A stretch of DNA of 42,041 bases from Bacteroidota bacterium (GTDB taxonomy: Bacteria > Bacteroidota > Bacteroidia > Chitinophagales > Chitinophagaceae), in NCBI GenBank assembly GCA_023386045.1, contig JAEWKK010000015.1, positions 1-42,041 on the forward strand, in the 5' to 3' direction. The position numbers and the translations under genes were made by a program. Of this stretch, positions 22,519 through 32,000 are shown piece by piece. Under the pieces are notes generated by a model. It did no database searches. It had not been told where the DNA came from and saw only the letters and a program-made list of their open reading frames with translations. Numbering within the stretch: the first letter of the stretch is position 1; every line of letters starts with the position of its first letter.

Positions 22519-24069
22519 ATGTCACTGAAACAATATTTCCGCAGAAATGCATACAGGTGGCATCGCATCACTAGTCTTGTTGTTGCCTTGCCCATTTTAC
22601 TCTGGACCATCAGTGGATTTCTTCATCCCGTAATGAATTCCTTCAAACCTGATGTAAGAAACCAGCAGCTGCCAGTAAGTATCATCGACACTTCAAAGAT
22701 CCGCCTGACGCTGAATGAAGCAATTGCCAAACACCAGATAAAGCAACTGGATGGATTTCGCATTGTAAAACTATTTGGTGCGCATTATTACCAGGTAAGA
22801 CTAAAAGGCCAGGACACACTGAGCTATATCAGTTGTTACAATGCCCAATGGCTGCCTCATGGCGACGAGCAATACGCAGCCTACCTTGCACAGCGTTATC
22901 TCACAGAGCCCAATGGCAAAAAATCAGACGGTGGACATCATGGTGAGGTCAGTGCCAACATTAGTGAAGTAACTTCATTAAAAAAGCCTGCTGCTCACTA
23001 CGAAAAACCAAACATCAGCAATGTATCTCTTATCAGGTCCTTTGACCAGGAGTACAAGAAGTCAAATTTGCTCCTACCTGTTTATAAGGTAAACTTTCAA
23101 CGTGCAGATGGCATCAGGCTGTACATAGAAACTTCATCTGACAGGATGGCTACATCTATGGATGATAAAAGAGCATGGTACACTGCATTTTTTTCCTTTG
23201 CACACAGCTGGAGTTTTTTGAATGGCTTAGGCGATTATAAGTACCTGCTGCTGGGAGCCTTTTCATTCTTATGTTTTCTTTCCTCAGTTTTTGGTTTTTA
23301 TATCTACAATATCACCAAAAGAAAAAATGCTGTAAACAGTACACAGAAGCTGAAGAACAGGCATCGCATTTTTGGAAATATTTTTGTGGCTACCACTCTA
23401 CTTTACGCTTTAAGTGGTGGATGGCACAGCCTGCATAAGATTGGTAAAGAAGATCCCCGAAAAAATTATACGGTTAGGAATAGCTACTCAGTTGAAAAAA
23501 TAGATTTTGATCCTGTACTTGCATCATCCTATTTAAAAAACAAGGAAAAGTTGTTTGATGCATCTATTGTGCAAATGGATGGTGAGAATTACTGGCAGTT
23601 ATCTATCAGTAAAGAAAAAGAAAAATACAAAAGGTACATTGCTGTAAGCACCGGAAAGGAACTGGTTGATGGTGATAACAAATACGGTTGTTACCTGGCC
23701 TGCAATTTTTCGGGAAGCAATGAACATAACATCACACACAGCCAGTGCCTGAAAACATTTACCAACAAGTACAGTATGATGAATAAGAGGCTGCCTGTAA
23801 TTGAAGTTGGATTTGAAGGTGGAGAAAATTATTATGTGGAAACTTCAAGTAGTACTCTTTCAGCAGTTGTTGACCCGACAGACAGGATGGAACGCTTCAG
23901 TTTCAGCAATCTCCATATGCATCATTATTGGGAAGACTGGTTGGGCAAAAGCTGGGGCAAGACAATGCGCAACAGCTTTTTAATAGCAACCACTCTTGGA
24001 TTGCTTTTACTGGCATTAACAGGCATGCTTCTGTATTTAAAAAAGAAAAGAGCAATGAAAAGGATCTGA
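22519..24069 (+). CDS. PepSY-associated membrane protein (COG3182-type, ferric-reductase-like)
   Basis: A 516-residue inner membrane protein with four membrane helices at about 18-37, 243-265, 283-304 and 486-507, and two large periplasmic parts between them. The helices carry His residues typical of the PepSY-TM haem-binding family (H15, H36, H282, H303). The first loop has a GGHHGEVS segment (139-145), and the second loop has CYLACNFSGSNEHNITHSQC (391-410) and HMHHYWEDW. Family members reduce metal-siderophore complexes or pass electrons across the membrane. It starts 2 bases after the TonB receptor gene, and the DUF4625 gene follows at 35 bases. Confidence in the fold is high, in the metal low. 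Confidence 0.85.
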   Translation: MSLKQYFRRNAYRWHRITSLVVALPILLWTISGFLHPVMNSFKPDVRNQQLPVSIIDTSKIRLTLNEAIAKHQIKQLDGFRIVKLFGAHYYQVRLKGQDTLSYISCYNAQWLPHGDEQYAAYLAQRYLTEPNGKKSDGGHHGEVSANISEVTSLKKPAAHYEKPNISNVSLIRSFDQEYKKSNLLLPVYKVNFQRADGIRLYIETSSDRMATSMDDKRAWYTAFFSFAHSWSFLNGLGDYKYLLLGAFSFLCFLSSVFGFYIYNITKRKNAVNSTQKLKNRHRIFGNIFVATTLLYALSGGWHSLHKIGKEDPRKNYTVRNSYSVEKIDFDPVLASSYLKNKEKLFDASIVQMDGENYWQLSISKEKEKYKRYIAVSTGKELVDGDNKYGCYLACNFSGSNEHNITHSQCLKTFTNKYSMMNKRLPVIEVGFEGGENYYVETSSSTLSAVVDPTDRMERFSFSNLHMHHYWEDWLGKSWGKTMRNSFLIATTLGLLLLALTGMLLYLKKKRAMKRI

Positions 24070-24104
24070 TAAAATCCATTATTTTACAGGACATAGTTGA
24101 TTTT

Positions 24105-24464
24105 ATGAAAAGAACCTTCCCTTATTTTCTGATCCTGATATTAGCTGCATGCGGCAAGAGTGATACCACGCCACCAGAGATTAACCTGATTTGTCCTGTT
24201 AATAACCAGCAGTTCACTAATGGGAGCAATGTGCTGATCAAAGCGGATATCACCGATAATGAAGGTATCCACCAGGTTCACCTCACTGTAACTGATAATC
24301 TGGGAGGCCATATCATCCATTTTGAAGAACATTATGATGGAAAGACTTACAACCTGAATCAGAGCTTCACAGCCCAGGCAGGGAAGACTTACCTGATTCA
24401 AATGGAAGTAACAGATCATAATGAAAATGTTTCCAAAAAAGAACTAAGTGTTTCGGGTAATTAA
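24105..24464 (+). CDS. DUF4625-type lipoprotein
   Basis: A 119-residue lipoprotein: signal MKRTFPYFLILILAAC with lipidated Cys at 16, then one Ig-like beta domain (TTPPEINLICPVNNQQFTNGSN... ITDNEGIHQVHLTVTD). It has a His-rich stretch GGHIIHFEEH and ends SVSGN. The pattern, P.I....P.....F..G......DN.GI, matches the DUF4625 domain, though this protein is short. The frame runs upstream into the PepSY gene, but the lipobox fixes the ATG at 24105. Its position at the end of the operon suggests a cell-surface metal or ligand binding partner of the receptor; this is an inference. A strong terminator follows 11 bases later. Confidence 0.75.
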   Translation: MKRTFPYFLILILAACGKSDTTPPEINLICPVNNQQFTNGSNVLIKADITDNEGIHQVHLTVTDNLGGHIIHFEEHYDGKTYNLNQSFTAQAGKTYLIQMEVTDHNENVSKKELSVSGN

Positions 24465-24475
24465 TGAATGCTCAG

Positions 24476-24499
24476 AGTCCCGCCCCGCGGGACTTTTTT
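24476..24499 (+). terminator. Rho-independent terminator of the TonB/PepSY operon
   Basis: Perfect 8-bp stem AGTCCCGC / GCGGGACT with loop CCC (24476-24494) and then TTTTT. Confidence 0.9.
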
Positions 24500-24517
24500 A
24501 TTTGAACACTCAGCTTC

Positions 24518-24525
24518 TATCTTTG
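24518..24525 (+). promoter_or_regulatory. TATCTTTG promoter -7 element of trmD
   Basis: Exact TAnnTTTG match, 4 bases before the trmD ATG at 24530, so the mRNA should be leaderless or nearly so. It follows directly on the upstream operon's terminator. Confidence 0.65.
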
Positions 24526-24529
24526 CCGC

Positions 24530-25210
24530 ATGCGTATTGATGTGATCAGTGTTTTACCGGAATTGCTTGACAGTCCGCTTGCTCATTCCATAATGAAAAG
24601 GGCACAGAACAAAGGTTTGCTGGAGGTGCATACCCATGGACTCAGGCAATGGGCAGTGAATGAATATGGGCAGGTGGATGATTACCAGTACGGCGGAGGT
24701 GCAGGCATGGTGATGATGTGCGAGCCTCTTGCAAAGGGAATTGAACAGTTGCAGGGTGAAAGGAAATACGATGAAGTGATTTATCTCACTCCCGATGGCC
24801 AAACGCTCAACCAGCAAATGGCCAACCAGCTTTCATTGAAAGAAAACCTGCTCTTGATCTGCGGACACTATAAAGGAATTGATGAACGCATCAGGGAACA
24901 TTTTGTAACCATGGAAGTGTCCATAGGCGATTATGTACTTAGTGGCGGAGAACTGGCAGCAGCTGTACTGGTGGATGCAATTGGAAGACTAATCCCTGGT
25001 GTGCTGAATGATGAAACCTCGGCCCTCACTGATTCTTTCCAGGACCAGCTTTTATCACCTCCTGTTTATACACGTCCTGCTGAATTCAGGGGCTGGAAAG
25101 TTCCCGAGATCTTACTCAGCGGTGATCCAAAAAAGATAGATGAATGGAGATATGAAATGGCGGTGGAGCGTACGCGCCAGAGAAGACCTGATCTCTTAAA
25201 TGAAGAATGA
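24530..25210 (+). CDS. trmD: tRNA (guanine-N1)-methyltransferase
   Basis: A 226-residue SPOUT-class enzyme that methylates G37 of tRNAs with SAM. Starts MRIDVISVLPELLDSPLAHSIMKRAQ. It has the substrate segment DDYQYGGGAGMVMMCEPL near 45-60, the knotted SAM-binding core with LLICGHYKGIDERI near 105-118 and IGDYVLSGGELAA near 130-145, and the C-terminal tRNA-binding tail (PPVYTRPAEFRGWKVPEILLSGDPKKIDEWR). The length is normal. It forms a single-gene unit between two terminators, separated from rimM. Confidence 0.97.
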   Translation: MRIDVISVLPELLDSPLAHSIMKRAQNKGLLEVHTHGLRQWAVNEYGQVDDYQYGGGAGMVMMCEPLAKGIEQLQGERKYDEVIYLTPDGQTLNQQMANQLSLKENLLLICGHYKGIDERIREHFVTMEVSIGDYVLSGGELAAAVLVDAIGRLIPGVLNDETSALTDSFQDQLLSPPVYTRPAEFRGWKVPEILLSGDPKKIDEWRYEMAVERTRQRRPDLLNEE

Positions 25211-25230
25211 ATGATGGCTACGTCTCATTT

Positions 25231-25371
25231 ATAAAAAAAGCCTCCTGTAGAAACAGGACGCTTTCGATTAGGACATTGCTTCCATGCAGTTATGGCATAG
25301 AGGAAGCTCTGTAAAAATTTTAAGTTGAATTTTGGTTCTGAAAAAAATTGCCCCGCTTAGAAAAGCAGGGC
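25231..25371. terminator. Three consecutive hairpins between trmD and the hybrid kinase
   Basis: Hairpin 1 (about 25237-25265): AAAGC..CCTGT / ACAGG..GCTTT, with a T-run in the reverse-strand sense as well. Hairpin 2 (25278-25307): GCTTCCATGC / GCAT-AGA-GGAAGC with a 7-base loop and 3-base bulge. Hairpin 3 (25350-25371): GCCC-C-GCTT / AAGC-A-GGGC, which on the reverse strand ends in a T-run (25341-25347). Hairpins 1 and 3 look like terminators for trmD and for the reverse-strand kinase gene; hairpin 2 is unexplained. The rest of the 374-base gap (25372-25584) shows no gene. Confidence 0.6.
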
Positions 25372-25584
25372 TTCACCCTTAACCATACGAAACCAAGATC
25401 TTTAAATCTTTTATGTAGAAATTATCTTTTGATCTAATACTATCAGAAAGGCCGCATAAAATTAAGCCCAAGATATTTTCCAACCTTTTTTGTTTCGGCG
25501 AAAGCCATTAAACTATCGGTAAATATTAAGGAATGAAACCAGTACGTTAGAGCAACCATTATGCCCCTTCTTTGCAAGGGTCTG

Positions 25585-27756
25585 TTAAATGAAATCCTTA
25601 GCCAGCATGGATTTCACTTCTTCTTCTGCCTGATCACATTTATCCTTTACATAACTGAAACTCTGGAAGAACCGGCGGTTGTCTTCGGCTATGGCATCCT
25701 GTTCTATCTGGTCAAGATGAGGATGTAGTTCAGAGGCCAGGCCCACATATCCTACCGTAGACTTCAGGCTGTGAGCCACACGCCTGATATTGTCAAAATC
25801 ATTGGACTGGATGTGTTCTTTCAATTTTTCCATTTCAGCAGGCATCTGCACGAGGAACTGCTGCAGGATCTCTTTTTCAAATGCTTCATCATTCCCGGAA
25901 AGCTGATGGAGGTAATCCAGTTTGATAAAGGAACCCGATTGAGAAGCGGAAATATGCTGTGCATGCCTGGCAATCATATTATAAAGCACCGTTTCCTTAA
26001 TAGGTTTTGACACATAATCGTTCATGCCCAATTGCAGGCATTTTTCTTTCTCACCAACCATGGCATGTGCGGTCATGGCAATAATAGGCACATCCAAACC
26101 CAGTTCATTTCTGATAACCCCTGTTGCTGTATAACCATCCATTTCGGGCATTTGAATATCCATCAGCACAATGGAATAAGGTTCATCTTTCAAGGCCTCT
26201 ACGGCCTCACTTCCATTATTAACGATCCTGAAGTCAATTGACCAGCTTTTCATCAGGTGACGAACAAGGTGCTGGTTCATAGCATTATCTTCTGCAATCA
26301 AAACCCTGATCTTTTGAAGCGGAACATGTTCTTCCTGTTCAGCCAGAGCTTCGGTATAGATCTGTGCCATATCAGGCAAAGCATAGGGTAATTCAACTAT
26401 AAACTTCGCCCCCTTACCTAATTCGCTTTTCACCTCTATATACCCATGTTGCATATCCACCAGCTGTTTTACAATTGACAAACCCAGCCCGCTGCCGCCA
26501 AACCTCCTGCTGGTTTCTGCTTCTGCCTGTTGAAACCTTTCAAAAACAGCTTTTTGCTTGGAAGGCGCTATGCCTATGCCTGTATCACTCACTGTAAAAC
26601 GTATGCGCACCTGGTGATCAGAACTATTGATTGCCTCAGCCTTCACGGTTACGCTTCCCTCTTCTGTAAACTTAACTGCATTACTGATTAGGTTTACCAG
26701 GATCTGCGTCAGCCTGATGGCATCTCCTACAAGGATATCAGGAACTTCTTTATCAATCTGCACATCAAAATCCAGTTGCTTTTCATTCATCTTTTCAAGG
26801 AACATGGCACCCACGGAACTGATCATGCTCCTTAGGCTGAACCTTGTTTCCTCCAGCTGCATCATGCCGGCTTCTATTTTGGAAAGATCCAGGATATCAT
26901 TAACGAGAGTCAGCAGGTTTTCTCCTGCAGAATGAATGTTCTGGACATAGTCACGCTGGTTGTTATTCAGCTCTGTTCGCCGCAACAAATTGGTAAAGCC
27001 AAGTATGGCATTCATGGGCGTTCTGATCTCATGGCTCATATTGGCAAGGAACTGTTCCTTCATATAAGCCACATCCTTACTTCTTTTTTCAGATTCATTC
27101 AGGGCCTGAATCATTCTTTGCTGTTGCCTGCCCTGGTTGATGATATACCAGAATGACAATACCAGGGCCACCAGTGCTATAGCAGTGATTACAAAACCCC
27201 AAAGGCGCGCTCTTCTTCCTGTGGTTTCAATGGAACCAACAATGGTTTTTAATTTATCCTGGCGACTGGTTTCAATATAACTCACCAGTTGAAGTATGGA
27301 ATCCCGGAGAACCTTTCCATGATTGGTAGCCATGACTTCCTCTGCTGCTGACTTGCCGGATTGACTATAAGTAGAAAGAATTAACTGGTTAAATATCCTT
27401 TTACGGTTGATCAGGGATTCCAGCTCACTGATCTCTGTGGTAACCTGTTGCTTAAGGCTTTGACGGAGCAGGGTAAGATCCTGCTCAACTATATGGTTAT
27501 TGTTTTCCAGGTTATTGATATGGAGGTCGTTGCCCGTGATGACTGCACCACGCACATCGCTTTCCAGTATGATTACATCGGAGGCCAGTTTCCTGAGACG
27601 GTTCTGAAACTGGAGTTCATCCAGCAAACTTTTATTTCCCTCACTTAAACGCCTGATGTTATAACCGGAAAGTACCTGCAGAAACACAATGATGATAATA
27701 CCAAAAAGGAAGAGCCAGAGTACAAGATATCTGAGGTCGGGTCGAAACATCATCAA
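25585..27756 (-). CDS. Hybrid sensor histidine kinase with receiver and HPt domains
   Basis: A 723-residue inner membrane phosphorelay kinase. Membrane helix about 10-29, periplasmic helical sensor about 38-183 (CHASE3-like), second helix about 184-206, HisKA with phosphoacceptor His 242 (FLANMSHEIRTPMNAILGF), HATPase about 345-457 (NLISNAVKF, DTGIGI, GGSGLGLSIV), receiver about 483-600 with Asp 533 (LMDIQMPEMDGY), and HPt about 610-700 with His 662 (RRVAHSLKSTVGYVG). This is the BarA/ArcB-like order His-Asp-His, needing an outside response regulator. The small membrane protein gene sits 27 bases upstream, with the LytTR regulator beyond. The ligand is unknown. Confidence 0.93.
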   Translation of the reverse strand: MMMFRPDLRYLVLWLFLFGIIIIVFLQVLSGYNIRRLSEGNKSLLDELQFQNRLRKLASDVIILESDVRGAVITGNDLHINNLENNNHIVEQDLTLLRQSLKQQVTTEISELESLINRKRIFNQLILSTYSQSGKSAAEEVMATNHGKVLRDSILQLVSYIETSRQDKLKTIVGSIETTGRRARLWGFVITAIALVALVLSFWYIINQGRQQQRMIQALNESEKRSKDVAYMKEQFLANMSHEIRTPMNAILGFTNLLRRTELNNNQRDYVQNIHSAGENLLTLVNDILDLSKIEAGMMQLEETRFSLRSMISSVGAMFLEKMNEKQLDFDVQIDKEVPDILVGDAIRLTQILVNLISNAVKFTEEGSVTVKAEAINSSDHQVRIRFTVSDTGIGIAPSKQKAVFERFQQAEAETSRRFGGSGLGLSIVKQLVDMQHGYIEVKSELGKGAKFIVELPYALPDMAQIYTEALAEQEEHVPLQKIRVLIAEDNAMNQHLVRHLMKSWSIDFRIVNNGSEAVEALKDEPYSIVLMDIQMPEMDGYTATGVIRNELGLDVPIIAMTAHAMVGEKEKCLQLGMNDYVSKPIKETVLYNMIARHAQHISASQSGSFIKLDYLHQLSGNDEAFEKEILQQFLVQMPAEMEKLKEHIQSNDFDNIRRVAHSLKSTVGYVGLASELHPHLDQIEQDAIAEDNRRFFQSFSYVKDKCDQAEEEVKSMLAKDFI

Positions 27757-27783
27757 AATCTGCTATAACCGAAAATACGAAAT

Positions 27784-27984
27784 TCAGCTATGGACCTTGG
27801 GATGTTTTGAAGGAAGTATGAATTTTTTAAAGAAACGGATAGAAAGAAAAATAAAAAACACGGTGGCTAACAGACTCAACAGGAGGACCGGAATTCTCCT
27901 GGCAAAAAACATTTCATTGATCAGAAAATATTCTGAAATGATAAGAAGGATCAGTAGAAAAATGAATAATAAAAAATTTTTCAT
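27784..27984 (-). CDS. Small two-helix membrane protein upstream of the kinase
   Basis: A 66-residue hydrophobic protein, MKNFLLFIFLLILLIISEYFLI... IPVLLLSLLATVFFIFLSIRFF, with two membrane helices joined by a short loop and a basic tail. The ATG at 27984 is chosen; a TTG would extend it by two residues. The kinase gene starts 27 bases downstream on the same strand, so the two probably share a transcript. The role is unknown; a kinase-associated membrane protein is one possibility. Confidence 0.65.
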   Translation of the reverse strand: MKNFLLFIFLLILLIISEYFLINEMFFARRIPVLLLSLLATVFFIFLSIRFFKKFILPSKHPKVHS

Positions 27985-27989
27985 AATCA

Positions 27990-28014
27990 AAAGGAAGGCT
28001 GCATTCGGCAGCCT
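27990..28014 (-). terminator. Hairpin between the LytTR gene and the small membrane protein gene
   Basis: Perfect 8-bp stem AAGGCTGC / GCAGCCTT with a 5-base loop (ATTCG on the forward strand), at about 27993-28013, followed on the reverse strand by CCTTTT. It ends just before the ATG at 27984, so it may stop read-through from the LytTR gene or attenuate the kinase transcript. The T-run is weak. The rest of the gap to 28228 holds nothing I can name. Confidence 0.45.
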
Positions 28015-28228
28015 TATTCCTTAATTCTTTCTCATCCCATACGGTCAGCTAATGTTGAGCGAAATGTAATTTTGGTTGCGACCTTTCGATGAAATTAAAT
28101 CAGGGTACTCAGGCTTTCGGATGATGGCTTGTGCACATAAAATTATAACAGGGGGAAGAAATCTTTCAGCTTCTTAGGTTAAAGACCATCCCTTTTCGAT
28201 GAATCAGATGTTAATCACGGTGAATTTT

Positions 28229-28924
28229 TCAAAGCAGGTTCAACCTCTTGTTCAATGTTGTTTTATGGGTATCGGCAACCGGAATAGAAGTTTTCCCTAT
28301 GTTGATCGTGCCTTCCTGGATGAAATCGATCTTGTTGATGGCTACAATATAGCTCCGGTGTACTCGAAGGAATTTTGAAACAGGAAGTTTTTCTTCGATA
28401 GACTTTAGCGTAGCATGGACTACATGAAATTTTTGTGCGGTATGAACCTTTACATAATCACCCATGGCTTCAAGAAAAAGAATATCGTCTATGCTTATAC
28501 GTTTGAGTATGCCATTGTCTTTCACAAAAACAAAACCCTGCTCTTCCACTTTTACTTCCTGCTTATTGCTTTCTATGGCTTCTGCAGCCTTATCTATGGC
28601 CTGCTTGAAGCGGGGAAAGGAAATGGGTTTGAGAAGGTAATCCACCACATTCAGTTCAAAGGCCTCCACAGCATAATCGGTTTTTGCTGTAGTGAAAATA
28701 ATCAGGGGACGTTTGTTGCCCAGGTTCCTGATCAGCTCAAGTCCGGTCATACCCGGCATTTCAATATCTAAAAGAAGAAGGTCTACCGGAGTGTTATTCA
28801 ATGCTTCCAGGGCTTCACTGGCATCGCTACATTCTGCTACTGCTTCAAGAGTCGGCACCTGGTTGACCAGTTGTGATAATGCCATTCTTGCCATCTTGTT
28901 GTCGTCAACAATAATACACCTCAT
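28229..28924 (-). CDS. LytTR-family response regulator
   Basis: A 231-residue cytoplasmic regulator. Receiver domain about 1-120: acidic VDDNKMAR at 6-13, phosphoacceptor Asp 53 (LLLLDIEMPGMTGLEL), Thr near 83 (IIFTTAKTDYAVEAF), Lys near 103 (DYLLKPISFPRF). The LytTR DNA-binding domain covers about 128-231 (ISIDDILFLEAMGDYVKVHT, FLRVHRSYIVAINKID). Such regulators usually pair with a LytS-type kinase; none is beside it. It lies upstream of the hybrid kinase, but a terminator-like hairpin and 245 bases separate them. Its promoter is directly downstream of the BNR gene's terminator. Confidence 0.95.
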   Translation of the reverse strand: MRCIIVDDNKMARMALSQLVNQVPTLEAVAECSDASEALEALNNTPVDLLLLDIEMPGMTGLELIRNLGNKRPLIIFTTAKTDYAVEAFELNVVDYLLKPISFPRFKQAIDKAAEAIESNKQEVKVEEQGFVFVKDNGILKRISIDDILFLEAMGDYVKVHTAQKFHVVHATLKSIEEKLPVSKFLRVHRSYIVAINKIDFIQEGTINIGKTSIPVADTHKTTLNKRLNLL

Positions 28925-28954
28925 GATAAGAATTCTGTCTGGTTAAGAGTTAAA

Positions 28955-28987
28955 CAAATATAATGAAGTAAGCAATCCAACCACAAA
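28955..28987 (-). promoter_or_regulatory. Promoter of the LytTR gene
   Basis: On the reverse strand, TATATTTG (28962 to 28955) fits TAnnTTTG, and TTTG (28987 to 28984) lies 21 bases upstream, within the usual range for the Bacteroidota -33 element. The -33 overlaps the terminator of the upstream gene. Confidence 0.6.
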
Positions 28988-29013
28988 AAAAGACCGGCAA
29001 AAACCGGTCTTTG
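28985..29013 (-). terminator. Terminator of the BNR/GH31 operon
   Basis: Perfect 9-bp stem AAAGACCGG / CCGGTCTTT around a 6-base loop. On the reverse strand a T-run follows. It lies 41 bases after the BNR gene's stop. Confidence 0.85.
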
Positions 29014-29053
29014 TATATTGGTTATTAAGGTTTTAATTCCTGTTCTCACCTAT

Positions 29054-32000
29054 TCAGTTTTGCCTGGTGCCAATTACAGGAAGTGGGCTTTGCTTTATCA
29101 GTGTATTGAGTGCCGGCAATTCTTTTTCCCTGATAGTCTTCAATTGTTCTAAGGCAGCATCTGCCTGCACCGCCAGTTCCTGGTACACATCCCTGACCTG
29201 CCTGCTTGGTGCCGAATTGCCACTGGCTGCAACATTGTAAAGTCCAGCCAGTTTATCATTCAGCCTGATGGGATAATTCAATACATCCTGTGAGCTTTTA
29301 GCCTTTGTCTGGTACAGGGTTTCTTCAACTGCTGTCAGCTTCTTATTGATGCTATCCGCCATCTTCTTTATTTCAGTTGGAACGTCTTTTCCCTGCAATG
29401 CAATGAATGAATTGATCTGTGACCGCAGCGACCTGATTTCCTGTAATGCCTTCTGTGTCTGGTTGAATTTATCACTCACAGTTTTCAAAAACACAAACTG
29501 GTCTTCATAATCTTTTTGAGTGATCCTGTAATTAGGATCAGGCTTGATGATAAAGGGCACTTCGACTGAATCCTTTCCTGTTTTTATTCTTATAAAATAT
29601 TGGCCTGGAGGGGCGGTAATGGTTCCCGGTACACCATTCCATAAAATCAAACCTTCCACCTTTTCGTTTTCAGGATATCTCATATCCCATACAAACTGGT
29701 TCATTCCACTGCTTATTTCAAAACGCGAATTATTCTCTTTGGAATCTGTTGTAAATTTTTTGATCTCTTTCTTATCCTTATCAAGAATGATTACAGAAGC
29801 CTTTGCTGAATCTGACAGGTCTTTTACAAAATAATGAACCACCACGCCTGCAGGAGGGTTAGTACCGGCATTACGTGGCGTTCCAAAATTTTGGCTGAAA
29901 GGTGAGACCTGCATCCTGTAAGCAGGTCGCACATCAAATACATGGAGGTTTTTACTGGCTACAGCTGCATTCATTTGTTGCAGTACGCCCAAATCATCCA
30001 GCACATAAAAAGATCTTCCCTGGGTAGCCACTACCAGGTCATTTTCTTTAATGGTTAAATCAGTGATCGGAACAATAGGAAGATTTAACTGGAATTGCTT
30101 CCAGTTTTTGCCGTCATCAAAAGAAATGTACATGCCATATTCGGTGCCTGCATATAAAAGACCGGGACGAACAGGATCGGCTCTCATCACCCTGGTGAAA
30201 TGCATTTTATCGATGCCATTTGTGATCAGCTTCCAGCTTTTACCATAATCTTCAGTTTTGTAGATATAGGGTGCGAAGTCATCACTCTTGTATCTTGTTC
30301 CAACAGCGTACATTCCACCCTTTTTGAAAGGGTCGGCTTCAAGACTGTTCCACATGATCCATTTTGGTGCACCGGGAGGTGTAACATTCTTCCAGTTCTT
30401 TCCTCCATCAATACTCACCTGTATCAAACCATCATCACTTCCCGTCCACAACAGGTCCTTCTCAACAGGTGATTCCATTGCAGTGAAAATTGTACAGTAA
30501 TATTCAACAGAAGTATTGTCGTTTGTTATTGGCCCACCACTTGGTCCCTGCCGGCTTTTATCATTGGTAGTAAGATCAGGTGAAATCTGCTGCCAGGTCT
30601 GACCTTCATTTTCTGTGACAAATAAAACATTTCCCGTGGCATACAAACGCTTAGGGTTATGCGGAGAAAAGAAAATAGGAAAGTTCCACTGGAAACGATA
30701 TTTCAATACATCCGCGCCGGCTCCCATTGGATTATCAGGCCATGGTGATACAACCCTGTTCTCGCCCGTTTTATGATCGAGCCTTGACATAAAGCCTCCA
30801 TAGTTTCCGCCATAGACTATATCCGGGTTCAGTGGATCTGCAACAACATATCCGCTTTCATAACCTGCTGTTGATTGCCAGTCGGCTTCGGTAATGGCAG
30901 CGCCCATCGAACGGCTTTTGATACGCAGTGTGGAATTATCCTGCTGCGCTCCCAGGATGCGGTAAGGAAAAGAATTGTCAGTTGAAACCCTGTAGATCTG
31001 CGCGGTTGGCTGGTTCATATAACTGCTCCAGTTTTCTCCGCCATCAAAACTGATCTGCGCACCGCCATCATCGGCCACGATCATGCGATTTCCATTTTCA
31101 GGATCTATCCAGAGGTCGTGATGATCACCATGAGGTGTTCGTACCGACTGGAAAGTTTTGCCCCCATCCCTACTGCGCATGAACCCAACATTGGGTGCAT
31201 AAACCAGGTTTTCATTTTTAGGATCTACAAAGACCTTGGTATAGTACCAGGCTCTTTGCCTGATATTATTGTCGTTACTTACAAGTGTCCAGCTTTCGCC
31301 TCCATTGCTGGAAGTAAACAATCCTCCCGAGGCATTTTCAATGATGGCATAAATTTTTTCAGGATTTGAAGGAGCAACAGCAACACCAACAATTCCCCAT
31401 GTACCTTTTGGTAAACCTTTTTCAGTGCTGATGTTTTTCCAGGTTTCACCACCATCTGTACTTTTCCAGAGTCCACTGCCTTCACCTCCACTTTCGAGAC
31501 TGTATGGTGTGCGAATCAGTCTCCAGGTGCCTGCATATAATACATCCGGGTTGCCTGGTTCCATTACCAGATCAGAAGCACCCGTCTGGTTATTCACAAA
31601 AAGCACACGTTTCCAGTTCCTGCCTCCATCTGTGGTTTTATAAACGCCACGAGTTTCATTCGGACCAAACAAATGTCCCATTACTGCTACCCAAACAACA
31701 TCAGGATTTTTTGGATGAATAACGATCCTGATAATATGGCGGCCATCACGTAATCCAATATTTCTCCAGGTACGTCCACCATCATCGCTGCGCCACATAC
31801 CGCCAAGGCCTTCGCTTACATTTCCCCTCATGGTATTTTCTCCTTCACCCACATAAAGAATGTCTTCATCACCCGGAGCTACAGCTACTGCACCAATGGA
31901 TCCACCAAAATATTTATCACTGATATTTTTCCAGTTGCTTCCACCATCATTGGTTTTCCATACACCACCGCCGGTTGCCCCGAAATAAAAAATGTTTTTG

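Noticed and set aside
27689..28024. 111-codon forward frame opposite the small membrane protein
   Set aside because: Its lysine/arginine-rich sequence is the complement of the real reverse-strand hydrophobic gene.
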